Assembly (NCBI GenBank): GCA_003554445.1
Contig: PWGJ01000108.1
Span: 1 to 11,746, forward strand
Reading direction: 5' to 3'
DNA length: 11,746 bases
From: Candidatus Nealsoniibacteriota bacterium
GTDB lineage: Bacteria > Patescibacteriota > Minisyncoccia > Minisyncoccales > PWPS01
Under the pieces are notes generated by a model. It did no database searches, had not been told where the DNA came from, and worked only from the letters and a program-made list of their open reading frames with translations. The position numbers and the translations under genes were made by a program. Positions 6,943 to 11,746 of the stretch are shown here, in pieces (position 1 is the stretch's first letter; every line of letters begins with the position of its first letter).

Positions 6943-8598
6943 ATGCCTAAAGATATTTATTACGGTGAAGATGCAAGGAAAAAATTAAAAAAAGGAGTTG
7001 ACAAACTTGCCGATTCGGTTAAGGATACGTTGGGTCCTCGTGGTAGAAATGTAGTTTTATCCGAACCTTTCGGTTCGCCCACGATTACCAATGACGGGGT
7101 GAGTATTGCTGAAGACATTGAACTCAAAGACGAGGTTGAGAATGTGGGTTGTCAAATAATAAAAGAAGTATCCGCAAAAGCCAATGAATCGGCCGGAGAC
7201 GGAACCACTACGGCTACCGTTTTGGCTCGATCCATTATTTCCGAAGGGCTTAAAAATGTAACTGCCGGCGCCGATCCTCTTTCTCTAAAGAGAGGAATTG
7301 AAAAAGGGGCGAAGGCGGTTGTTGACGCTTTGGAAAAATCTTCCCAGAAAATTTCGGAGAAAGAAGAGATTGCTCAGGTAGCAACAATATCCGCTGAAGA
7401 TGAAGAGATGGGTAATCTGATTGCTGAAGTAATGGAAGAAGCCGGCGAGGACGGAGTAGTGACCGTAGAGGAGTCGAAAACCTTCGGTTTGGAAAAAGAA
7501 GTTGTCAAAGGACTTCAGCTGGATGAGGGTTACGTTTCTCCTTACATGGTGACTGACCAAGAGAGAATGGAAGCTTCATTCAAAGATCCGAAAATCTTAA
7601 TTACGGATCAAAAAATCTCTTCCGCAAAGGATATAGTTCCGATTTTAGAAAAAGTATCTCAGTCGGGTGATAAAAATTTGGTAATTATAGCTGAAGAGAT
7701 TGAAGGTGAAGCATTAGCTACATTGGTCCTGAATAAATTGAGGGGAGCCTTTGAGACTTTGGCGATAGAGGCGCCCGGTTTCGGTGATAAAAAGAAAGAG
7801 ATTTTGAAAGATATAGCTGCCGTAACCGGAGGTCAAGTTATCTCTGAGGATGTAGGCTTGAAGCTGGCAAAAGTAGAACCTCAAATGCTTGGATCTGCAA
7901 ATAAAGTTGTAGCCAGCAAGAATGATACGATTATTACCGGAGGAAAAGGGAAGAAAAAAGAGCTTGAAAAGAGAATCAAGCAAATTAAAACTCAGATTGA
8001 AAATGCATCATCCGATTACGAAAAAGAAAATCTACAGAAAAGAGTCGCTAAGCTCACCGGTGGTGTAGCCGTAATTAAAGTCGGTGCCGCTACTGAAGTT
8101 GAGCAAAAAGCACGACAACATAAAGCGGAAGACGCTCTTTCCGCTACGAGATCCGCTATCGAGGAAGGTATAGTTCCGGGCGGAGGAGTCGCTTTCATCA
8201 GAGCGATAAAAGCACTTGATGATTTAAAATTGGAAAATGATGAAGCTACCGGGCTTGATATTTTAAGAAGAGCTTTGGAAGCGCCCGCAAGACAGATTGC
8301 GGAAAACGCCGGTGAAGACGGGTCGGTAGTGGTTCAAAAAATCAAAGAAGGAAAGAAGAACTTCGGATTTAATGCTAAGACTTTGGAGTTTGAAGACCTC
8401 TTTAAAGCCGGAGAAGTTGACCCTAAAAAGGTGGTTAGAGTAGCGCTTGAAAATGCTGCATCTTCCGCCGCTATGTTCCTGACGACAGAAACCGTTGTAG
8501 TTGACAACAAGGAAGATGAAGACAATGGTTCCGGAGGTGGTAGACCTGCCGGAGGAATGGGAGCTATGGGCGGAGGAATGGGAATGCCCGGAATGTAA
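6943..8598 (+). CDS. groEL: Chaperonin GroEL (Hsp60)
   Basis: GroEL is the double-ring ATP-driven folding chamber acting with GroES. The protein is 551 residues from the ATG at 6943, the normal length. A TTG six bases upstream is inside the inverted repeat and is a less likely start. Family motifs are present in order: the nucleotide-binding LGPRGRNVVL near residue 31, the catalytic-aspartate block GDGTTTATVLA near 86, the apical-domain APGFGDKKKE near 278, and GGGVAFIRA near 413. The C-terminal Gly/Met-rich tail ends GGGMGMPGM, as in most bacterial GroELs. An intrinsic terminator follows 22 bases after the stop. Control is expected to be by HrcA at the operon promoter, possibly with translational control at the intergenic inverted repeat. 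Confidence 0.98.
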   Translation: MPKDIYYGEDARKKLKKGVDKLADSVKDTLGPRGRNVVLSEPFGSPTITNDGVSIAEDIELKDEVENVGCQIIKEVSAKANESAGDGTTTATVLARSIISEGLKNVTAGADPLSLKRGIEKGAKAVVDALEKSSQKISEKEEIAQVATISAEDEEMGNLIAEVMEEAGEDGVVTVEESKTFGLEKEVVKGLQLDEGYVSPYMVTDQERMEASFKDPKILITDQKISSAKDIVPILEKVSQSGDKNLVIIAEEIEGEALATLVLNKLRGAFETLAIEAPGFGDKKKEILKDIAAVTGGQVISEDVGLKLAKVEPQMLGSANKVVASKNDTIITGGKGKKKELEKRIKQIKTQIENASSDYEKENLQKRVAKLTGGVAVIKVGAATEVEQKARQHKAEDALSATRSAIEEGIVPGGGVAFIRAIKALDDLKLENDEATGLDILRRALEAPARQIAENAGEDGSVVVQKIKEGKKNFGFNAKTLEFEDLFKAGEVDPKKVVRVALENAASSAAMFLTTETVVVDNKEDEDNGSGGGRPAGGMGAMGGGMGMPGM

Positions 8599-8620
8599 GA
8601 AATCAAAGCTTTTATAGGTA

Positions 8621-8647
8621 GAGCCCTCCTCATCGGAGGGCTCTTTT
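8621..8647 (+). terminator. Intrinsic terminator of groESL
   Basis: A perfect GC-rich 9-bp stem, GAGCCCTCC (8621-8629) and GGAGGGCTC (8635-8643), with a 5-base loop is followed by TTTT. It lies 22 bases after the groEL stop codon. Confidence 0.92.
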
Positions 8648-8669
8648 GATACTGAGAGTTTGAGTTCAT

Positions 8670-8698
8670 TTGAAAAAAGAAATCAAATGGTTTATTAT
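8670..8698 (+). promoter_or_regulatory. Promoter of the zinc-ribbon protein gene
   Basis: TTGAAA (8670-8675), a 17-bp spacer and TATTAT (8693-8698) form a good promoter directly behind the groESL terminator. The predicted transcription start (~8705) is within three bases of the ATG at 8708, which supports that start codon and a nearly leaderless mRNA. Confidence 0.55.
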
Positions 8699-8707
8699 GA
8701 AGTCAGT

Positions 8708-9244
8708 ATGAAATGTCCAATTCACAAAAAAACGGATCTGGATCAGGTTGTTTTTTATGATACCGAAGTTGATTACTGTCCCAAGGGGTTGGGAATTTGG
8801 TTTGATGAAGGCGAGTTCAGAATTGCTAAGGATTCCAAGGATAAAAATTTGGATTGGTTGGATATTGATCTTTGGGAAGACAAGTCAAAGTTCAATATCT
8901 CCGAAAGAGAAAAAAGTTGCCCGAAGTGTTCGGTGCCGATGTATGAAGTTGCTTATAATAACTCAGATATAAAAGTTGATATCTGCAATGTCTGTGAAGG
9001 TGTTTGGCTCGATAGAGGTGAGTTCAAGAAAATAGTCGATTATTTGAGGGAAAAATTGAGTGATGAGGTAGTTAACAGATATATGAAAAATCTTGTAGAA
9101 GAAACGGCCGAAGTTTTTACCGGTCCAGAAAGTCTTCAAGATGAGGTTTCTGACTTACTGACCGTCATCCGTCTTTTCAAGTATAAGTTTTCTGTTAAAT
9201 TTCCCGTTATATCGGATATAATTTCCGACCTGCCCAGAAGTTAG
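8708..9244 (+). CDS. Tandem zf-TFIIB-type zinc-ribbon protein
   Basis: This is a 178-residue cytoplasmic protein of unknown function with two zf-TFIIB-like fingers (PF13453). The second is intact: CPKC (71-74) and CNVC (93-96), followed by the hallmark EGVWLDRGEF. The first has CPIH (residues 3-6) and CPKGLGIWFDEGEF (from 24), so one cysteine is replaced by His and another by Gly. It probably binds zinc weakly or not at all. Residues ~108-178 are a charged, partly helical tail that I do not recognise. The ATG at 8708 is preferred because it begins immediately before finger 1 and lies next to the predicted transcription start. An ATG at 8687 or a TTG at 8660 would add unrelated residues. The gene ends 12 bases before tRNA-Ser. 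Confidence 0.8.
   Translation: MKCPIHKKTDLDQVVFYDTEVDYCPKGLGIWFDEGEFRIAKDSKDKNLDWLDIDLWEDKSKFNISEREKSCPKCSVPMYEVAYNNSDIKVDICNVCEGVWLDRGEFKKIVDYLREKLSDEVVNRYMKNLVEETAEVFTGPESLQDEVSDLLTVIRLFKYKFSVKFPVISDIISDLPRS
9217..9222 (+). promoter_or_regulatory. Possible -10 box for tRNA-Ser
   Basis: A perfect TATAAT lies inside the last codons of the preceding gene, 34 bases upstream of the tRNA-Ser 5' end. No good -35 hexamer is visible at 16-18 bp. It may be chance in AT-rich DNA, with the tRNA instead co-transcribed with the upstream gene. Confidence 0.3.
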
Positions 9245-9256
9245 ATACAAATATAT

Positions 9257-9343
9257 GGTGAGGTGGCTGAGCGGTCGAAGGCGCCTGCTTGGAGTGCAGG
9301 TGTGCCCTCACGGGTACCGTGGGTTCGAATCCCACCCTCACCG
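9257..9343 (+). tRNA. tRNA-Ser (anticodon GGA)
   Basis: This is an 87-base class II tRNA. The acceptor GGTGAGG/CCTCACC has discriminator G at 9343. The anticodon stem CCTGC/GCAGG encloses the loop TTGGAGT, giving anticodon GGA. A long variable arm around CCC-TCAC-GGG follows, then a T-arm GTGGG-TTCGAAT-CCCAC. The 3' CCA is not encoded (next bases CAT). Its 3' part, from the T-loop onward, is the start of a 76-bp segment repeated 192 bp downstream, so this tRNA is the apparent target of a past integration or duplication. An open frame across it is only a shadow of the tRNA. Confidence 0.97.
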
Positions 9344-9399
9344 CATATAGATCAAGAGAAGAATATAAAAAAACACAAAAGGATTGGTGGAATTGACAA
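9324..9399 (+). repeat. Direct repeat copy 1 (att-like), starting in the tRNA-Ser T-loop
   Basis: This 76-bp segment starts at TTCGAAT of the T-loop, contains the last 20 bases of tRNA-Ser and continues 56 bases beyond it. It recurs at 9516-9591 in the same orientation at a constant offset of 192, with two mismatches (9372 A versus 9564 G; 9390 G versus 9582 A). The extent, from T-loop through the 3' end and beyond, is typical of attachment-site identity blocks of tRNA-targeting integrases. Confidence 0.85.
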
Positions 9400-9515
9400 T
9401 CAGGATTCGAACCTTGAAAGGGGCCGGGAAAAATTATTGAATTTTTCCCGAGTTGGAAAAGACTAAAAACCGAGGGTTTTTAGGGAGAGAGCCGTCCGGT
9501 GGACGGCGAAGCGAC
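9400..9515 (+). other. 116-bp hairpin-rich segment between the direct repeats
   Basis: The segment has no plausible gene. It holds three perfect hairpins in a row. The first is CGGGAAAAAT/ATTTTTCCCG with a 6-base loop (9425-9450). The second is CTAAAAACC/GGTTTTTAG with loop GAG (9463-9483). The third is GCCGTCC/GGACGGC with loop GGT (9491-9507). A fourth, CGAAG-CGA-CTTCG (9507-9519), runs into repeat copy 2. The density suggests a structured RNA, a small non-autonomous element, or the ends of a lost element brought together by deletion. None of the stems is followed by a T-run, so they are not ordinary terminators. Confidence 0.7.
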
Positions 9516-9591
9516 TTCGAATCCCACCCTCACCGCATATAGATCAAGAGAAGAATATAAAAAGACACAAAAGGATTGGTGAAATTGACAA
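9516..9591 (+). repeat. Direct repeat copy 2 (tRNA-Ser 3'-end fragment plus trailer)
   Basis: This second copy of the 76-bp segment includes a 20-base fragment equal to the last 20 bases of tRNA-Ser. The five bases before it (GCGAC) cannot pair with CCCAC, so no functional T-arm or tRNA forms here. If the locus arose by integration, this copy is the displaced original 3' end, and a terminator follows it 12 bases later. Confidence 0.85.
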
Positions 9592-9603
9592 GCAAAAAAT
9601 CCT

Positions 9604-9630
9604 AAAGTTCCGCCATACGGCGGACTTTTT
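9604..9630 (+). terminator. Intrinsic terminator after the tRNA-Ser locus
   Basis: AAAG-T-T-CCGCC (9604-9614), loop ATAC and GGCGG-A-CTTT form a GC-rich stem with one bulged T, followed by a T-run to 9630. It probably ends the tRNA-Ser transcript and isolates the downstream ATP-grasp gene. Confidence 0.75.
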
Positions 9631-9704
9631 AATTTAATAATGAAAAAGTGATATAGTTTAATAATAAAAAGATTATTTGAATCGATGTGAGCTAAGATTT
9701 TAAA

Positions 9705-9710
9705 TATTAT
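9705..9710 (+). promoter_or_regulatory. Possible -10 box of the ATP-grasp gene
   Basis: TATTAT is followed by six bases and then the ATG at 9717, so a transcript starting at the usual distance would begin on the start codon itself. The -35 region (TCGATG at 17 bp) is poor. The rest of 9631-9704 is AT-rich with no other feature that I can support. Confidence 0.35.
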
Positions 9711-9716
9711 CCATAA

Positions 9717-10919
9717 ATGAAGAAATATTGCCCCCATTGTTGGCCAAAAAAAAGAAAAACTCATCTTTTTCTTCACTTTAATTATTATCTGGACAGCTTT
9801 TTAAAGATTTTATCCAGACCGATTCGGTCACTGACAAAAAAAATTGAAAATAACACCTTTTTTTGGATTTTGTTTGTTGAATTTTTTTCACTTTTTAAGA
9901 TAGTTCAATTTGAATCCGATCCGGATAAAAGCAAACTCTATAATAGAAGTTATATATTTTTCACCGAAGCTAAAAAGAGAGACCTTGATATTTACGCAAT
10001 TAAATTTTTTGGAAAATACATAAATGAATTTAAATTAAAATATGCCGGTAAGAATTATTACTATAAAGAGATTCCATTAACACTCTTTGAAAAGTCAGTT
10101 TCGGTGATGGATGACAAATCTCGCTTTAAACAAATAATGAAGAGTCATGGATTACCGATAGCTGAAGGATCAACTTTTAGAAATGAAAAAAAAGCGTTTG
10201 AGTTCGGTTTAGGGATCGGTTTTCCATTGGTTGTTAAACCTCGAGAAGGATCTTTAAGTCATCATGCGAGTTATCCGATAAATTCAAAAGATCAATTATT
10301 ACAAGCCATAAAGATAGCGAAGAAATATAAGCCCGCTTTTATAGTTGAAAAATATTTTTCCGGCAATTTGTACAGAGCTTCGGTTATAGGCAAAAGAGAA
10401 CTCTTTATTTGCAGAAAGGACAGACCCAATATCGTAGGGGACGGATCTTCAACGATAAAAGAGCTGATAGATACCAAAAATAAAGATGATAATCGAGGAA
10501 GAGCGAATCAAAAAGATTCAACCCTTCATCGAATACCTTTAAATCGAGAATTAAAGGAAAATCTTAAAAAACAAAACCTTACTTTAACTTCAGTACCTCC
10601 AAAGGGAGAAAAAGTAATACTTATCGACAAGTACGTGCTGGCATACGGATGCGATATTATAAACGTTAAAGATATTGCACACGATGAAAACAAAAAACTA
10701 TTCTTTAAAATAGCTGAAGTTTTGGATTCTGATTTAGTTGGAATTGATTTAATAGCTCCGGATATTGGTAAGTCATACAAAAAACAAAAAGCTGCAATTC
10801 TTGAAGCCAATAGTTTGCCTTTTGTTGACATGCATCAATTTCCGTCTCACGGCAAAAAAGAAGCCGTTGCTGAAAAAACATGGGATATTGTTCTAAAAAG
10901 ATTAAGTAATAAAAAATAA
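9717..10919 (+). CDS. ATP-grasp ligase resembling the cyanophycin synthetase ATP-grasp domain
   Basis: This 400-residue protein has an ATP-grasp fold from about residue 125 onward. Visible are the ATP-binding lysine in FPLVVKPREGS (K174), the hinge IVEKYFSGNLYRASVIG (209-225), then RPNIVGDGSSTIKELID (236-252), closely resembling CphA. The Mg-binding residues are in VGIDLIAPDI (D344) and ILEANSLPFVDMHQFP (E363, N365). CphA joins amino acids to a growing chain, but its Mur-ligase-like second half is absent here, so cyanophycin synthesis is not implied. A carboxylate-amine ligase of unknown substrate is the safe call. The first ~120 residues are not recognised. They are rich in aromatic and basic residues and begin with a CPHC pair (5-8). 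The gene is about 30% G+C in sampled stretches, clearly lower than groEL, and lies just after the tRNA-Ser repeat locus, which may indicate transfer. Confidence 0.8.
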   Translation: MKKYCPHCWPKKRKTHLFLHFNYYLDSFLKILSRPIRSLTKKIENNTFFWILFVEFFSLFKIVQFESDPDKSKLYNRSYIFFTEAKKRDLDIYAIKFFGKYINEFKLKYAGKNYYYKEIPLTLFEKSVSVMDDKSRFKQIMKSHGLPIAEGSTFRNEKKAFEFGLGIGFPLVVKPREGSLSHHASYPINSKDQLLQAIKIAKKYKPAFIVEKYFSGNLYRASVIGKRELFICRKDRPNIVGDGSSTIKELIDTKNKDDNRGRANQKDSTLHRIPLNRELKENLKKQNLTLTSVPPKGEKVILIDKYVLAYGCDIINVKDIAHDENKKLFFKIAEVLDSDLVGIDLIAPDIGKSYKKQKAAILEANSLPFVDMHQFPSHGKKEAVAEKTWDIVLKRLSNKK

Positions 10920-10923
10920 TAAC

Positions 10924-10962
10924 TTAACTCTTTATAAAAAAAGTTCGGTGTGTTAGAGTTAA
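10924..10962 (+). promoter_or_regulatory. Inverted repeat upstream of the thioredoxin-like gene
   Basis: TTAACTCT (10924-10931) and AGAGTTAA (10955-10962) are perfect 8-bp complements separated by 23 bases. The right arm ends six bases before the TATAAT box. This could be a weak hairpin at the end of the ATP-grasp transcript or an operator. Neither is proven. Confidence 0.3.
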
Positions 10963-10967
10963 AATAC

Positions 10968-10973
10968 TATAAT
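10968..10973 (+). promoter_or_regulatory. -10 box of the thioredoxin-like gene
   Basis: A perfect TATAAT is separated from the ATG at 10986 by 12 bases, so the mRNA leader would be only about six bases. No good -35 hexamer is seen. It also argues against the GTG at 10950 as a start codon, since that lies upstream of the box. Confidence 0.5.
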
Positions 10974-10985
10974 AAAAAGAGAATT

Positions 10986-11375
10986 ATGAAAAAAGAAATT
11001 TTAATAGTTTTAATTTCGACAATCGTTATAACGGGAGTCGTCTTTTTATCCGACGTAACCACTGATGGGTCAGCTGATTTAAGTGGATCTCAGCTCAGAG
11101 AAATGGAAGAGCTTATAGAGTGTTTTGATGAAAATAATTTAGTAATTTACGGCTCCGAGTGGTGTCCGGCATGTACCAGTTTTGTTGAATCTTTAGGTGG
11201 CTATGATTTAGTTGAGCCGATATATGTCGAGTGCAGTGATCTGGGTAGCGATGAAGAGCAAGAAAGATGTCTTGAAGAGGCGAAAACCAATTATGTTCCC
11301 GAGATTCAAATAGATGGAGAAGTTTATCATGGAGACATTGATCCTGAATCTTTAGCTGAAGAGGTCGGTTGTTAA
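10986..11375 (+). CDS. Membrane-anchored thioredoxin-fold protein, VKOR-Trx-domain-like
   Basis: This 129-residue protein has an N-terminal hydrophobic helix (residues ~4-22) that would anchor it or act as a signal, placing the rest outside the cytoplasm. The redox motif is WCPAC (C60, C63) after LVIYGSE. A second cysteine pair, C83 in YVEC and C95 in ERCLEE, and a cis-Pro candidate P105 in YVPEI followed by IDGEVYHG, recall the thioredoxin-like domain fused to bacterial vitamin K epoxide reductases. No VKOR membrane domain is present. It probably makes or exchanges disulfides in exported proteins. A possible client is the solute-binding protein encoded at 3912-5870, with its Cys406/Cys471 pair. 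The ATG at 10986 is chosen over GTG 10950 because it directly precedes the signal-like helix. The next gene follows after 26 bases, probably in the same operon. Confidence 0.8.
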   Translation: MKKEILIVLISTIVITGVVFLSDVTTDGSADLSGSQLREMEELIECFDENNLVIYGSEWCPACTSFVESLGGYDLVEPIYVECSDLGSDEEQERCLEEAKTNYVPEIQIDGEVYHGDIDPESLAEEVGC

Positions 11376-11401
11376 ACATAAAAGATAAAACAGATTAAGT
11401 A

Positions 11402-11746
11402 ATGAAAAAAAGTATACTCGTTTTGATTTTAGTCTTTTTTATTGCTATGAGCTCTTATGCTTTCGGTGCAGGTGAATTAATTTTTAATCCGGATAATGAT
11501 AATCTTACGATTGTCGGTTGTCCGAGCTACCACAAAAACTTTCCCGCCTTACAAGATGAAGGTTTTAGAGTTATCAGAAGCGGATCGGTTACGGAATCAA
11601 TTCAACTTTTAGAATCGGAAAGAGCCGATTTTGCAATTATCGGAAGAAAGTTAAAACCAGACGAACCTCAATTTTTAGATCTTAAATTGAGAGACGGTTA
11701 CCTCTTTCTGAATGAAGAAGGCTCTTCGATTACGGAAAGTGAAATG
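11402..11746 (+). CDS. Exported protein of periplasmic-binding type, N-terminal part (3' end outside window)
   Basis: An ATG-started frame is open to the window edge, 115 codons. Residues 1-20 form a clear signal peptide (basic MKK, hydrophobic core LVLILVFFIAM, then SSYA-FGA as a likely signal peptidase I site). The mature part begins with LTIVGCPSYHKNFPALQ, then has VTESIQLLESERADFAIIGRKL. This layout, a beta strand, a short loop and a stretch like 'ESERADFAIIGR', resembles class II periplasmic binding proteins of the PstS-like type, where the domain senses an anion or small solute. The match is by pattern only, and the ligand cannot be assigned. The gene lies 26 bases after the thioredoxin-like gene and has no Shine-Dalgarno sequence. 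Confidence 0.6.
   Translation, partial: MKKSILVLILVFFIAMSSYAFGAGELIFNPDNDNLTIVGCPSYHKNFPALQDEGFRVIRSGSVTESIQLLESERADFAIIGRKLKPDEPQFLDLKLRDGYLFLNEEGSSITESEM

Noticed and set aside
8334..8669. 111-residue minus-strand open frame over the end of groEL
   Set aside because: It is antisense to the groEL C-terminal Gly/Met tail and runs through the terminator.
9400..9420. GGATTCGAACC, which looks like a T-arm of a minus-strand tRNA
   Set aside because: Only three T-stem pairs form and no acceptor, anticodon or D-arm can be built around it. TTCGAA is itself palindromic, so the likeness is cheap.
9263..9466. 67-residue open frame starting inside tRNA-Ser
   Set aside because: Its first half is the translated tRNA and the remainder is the repeat and hairpin region. 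Such frames across tRNA genes are common artefacts.
9463..9535. Possible second tRNA-Ser formed by the hairpins plus repeat copy 2
   Set aside because: The T-stem 5' strand (GCGAC) does not pair with CCCAC and no partner exists for the acceptor strand, so it is at most a 3'-end fragment.
9324..9591. Two-unit CRISPR-like repeat
   Set aside because: There are only two copies, the repeat (76 bp) and spacing (116 bp) are too long, one copy is part of a tRNA, and no cas genes are present.
9480..9776. 98-residue minus-strand open frame over the repeat copy and the ATP-grasp start
   Set aside because: It overlaps a tRNA fragment, a terminator and the start of a well-supported gene, and resembles no family.
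1..11746. Alternative genetic code with UGA as glycine, as in some CPR lineages
   Set aside because: All conserved genes read through at full length with the standard code and no internal TGA is needed.

Overview
The window looks like a chromosomal piece of a small-genome, AT-leaning bacterium, most plausibly from the Candidate Phyla Radiation (Patescibacteria). This placement is an inference. It rests on very tight gene packing, a stand-alone archaeal-type cupin phosphoglucose isomerase, an uncleaved membrane-anchored oligopeptide-type binding protein, tRNA genes without encoded CCA, an almost complete lack of Shine-Dalgarno sequences, and -10 boxes sitting almost on top of start codons. The standard genetic code fits: no coding frame is interrupted by TGA, and none of the twelve complete stop codons is TGA (ten TAA, two TAG).

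Left part (1-6438). The 3' end of a phosphohexomutase gene (+) runs tail to tail into a long minus-strand series. Read in its own direction from about 6440 down to 484, the series is: a four-helix PF04020 membrane protein, secG, a 652-residue family 5 solute-binding protein carrying an inserted peptidoglycan-binding-like domain, cupin glucose-6-phosphate isomerase, tRNA-Leu(CAG), RNase J and trpS. Gaps are mostly a few bases or overlaps, and trpS also has its own extended -10 promoter.

Middle part (6439-9244). A divergent region drives groES-groEL (+). It has a good sigma-70-type promoter and a CIRCE operator with one perfect and one degraded arm. A perfect inverted repeat between groES and groEL would pair with the only recognisable Shine-Dalgarno-like sequence here. 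A strong intrinsic terminator closes the operon. A small two-finger zf-TFIIB-type protein with its own promoter follows.

Right part (9245-11746). tRNA-Ser(GGA) is followed by a 76-bp direct repeat that starts in its T-loop, runs past its 3' end and recurs 192 bp downstream (74/76 identical). The 116 bp in between hold three back-to-back perfect hairpins, with a fourth overlapping the second repeat copy. This resembles an attachment-site duplication left by an element integrated in a tRNA gene. After a terminator come three genes of different character: a CphA-like ATP-grasp enzyme that is clearly more AT-rich, a membrane-anchored thioredoxin-fold protein resembling the Trx domain of bacterial VKOR fusions, and the start of an exported protein of periplasmic-binding type, cut by the window edge.

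Functionally, most of the window is housekeeping: sugar-phosphate conversion, secretion, protein folding, RNA decay and translation. The most unusual parts are the tRNA-Ser repeat/hairpin locus with its downstream cargo, the domain-inserted binding protein, and the apparent leaderless expression style.
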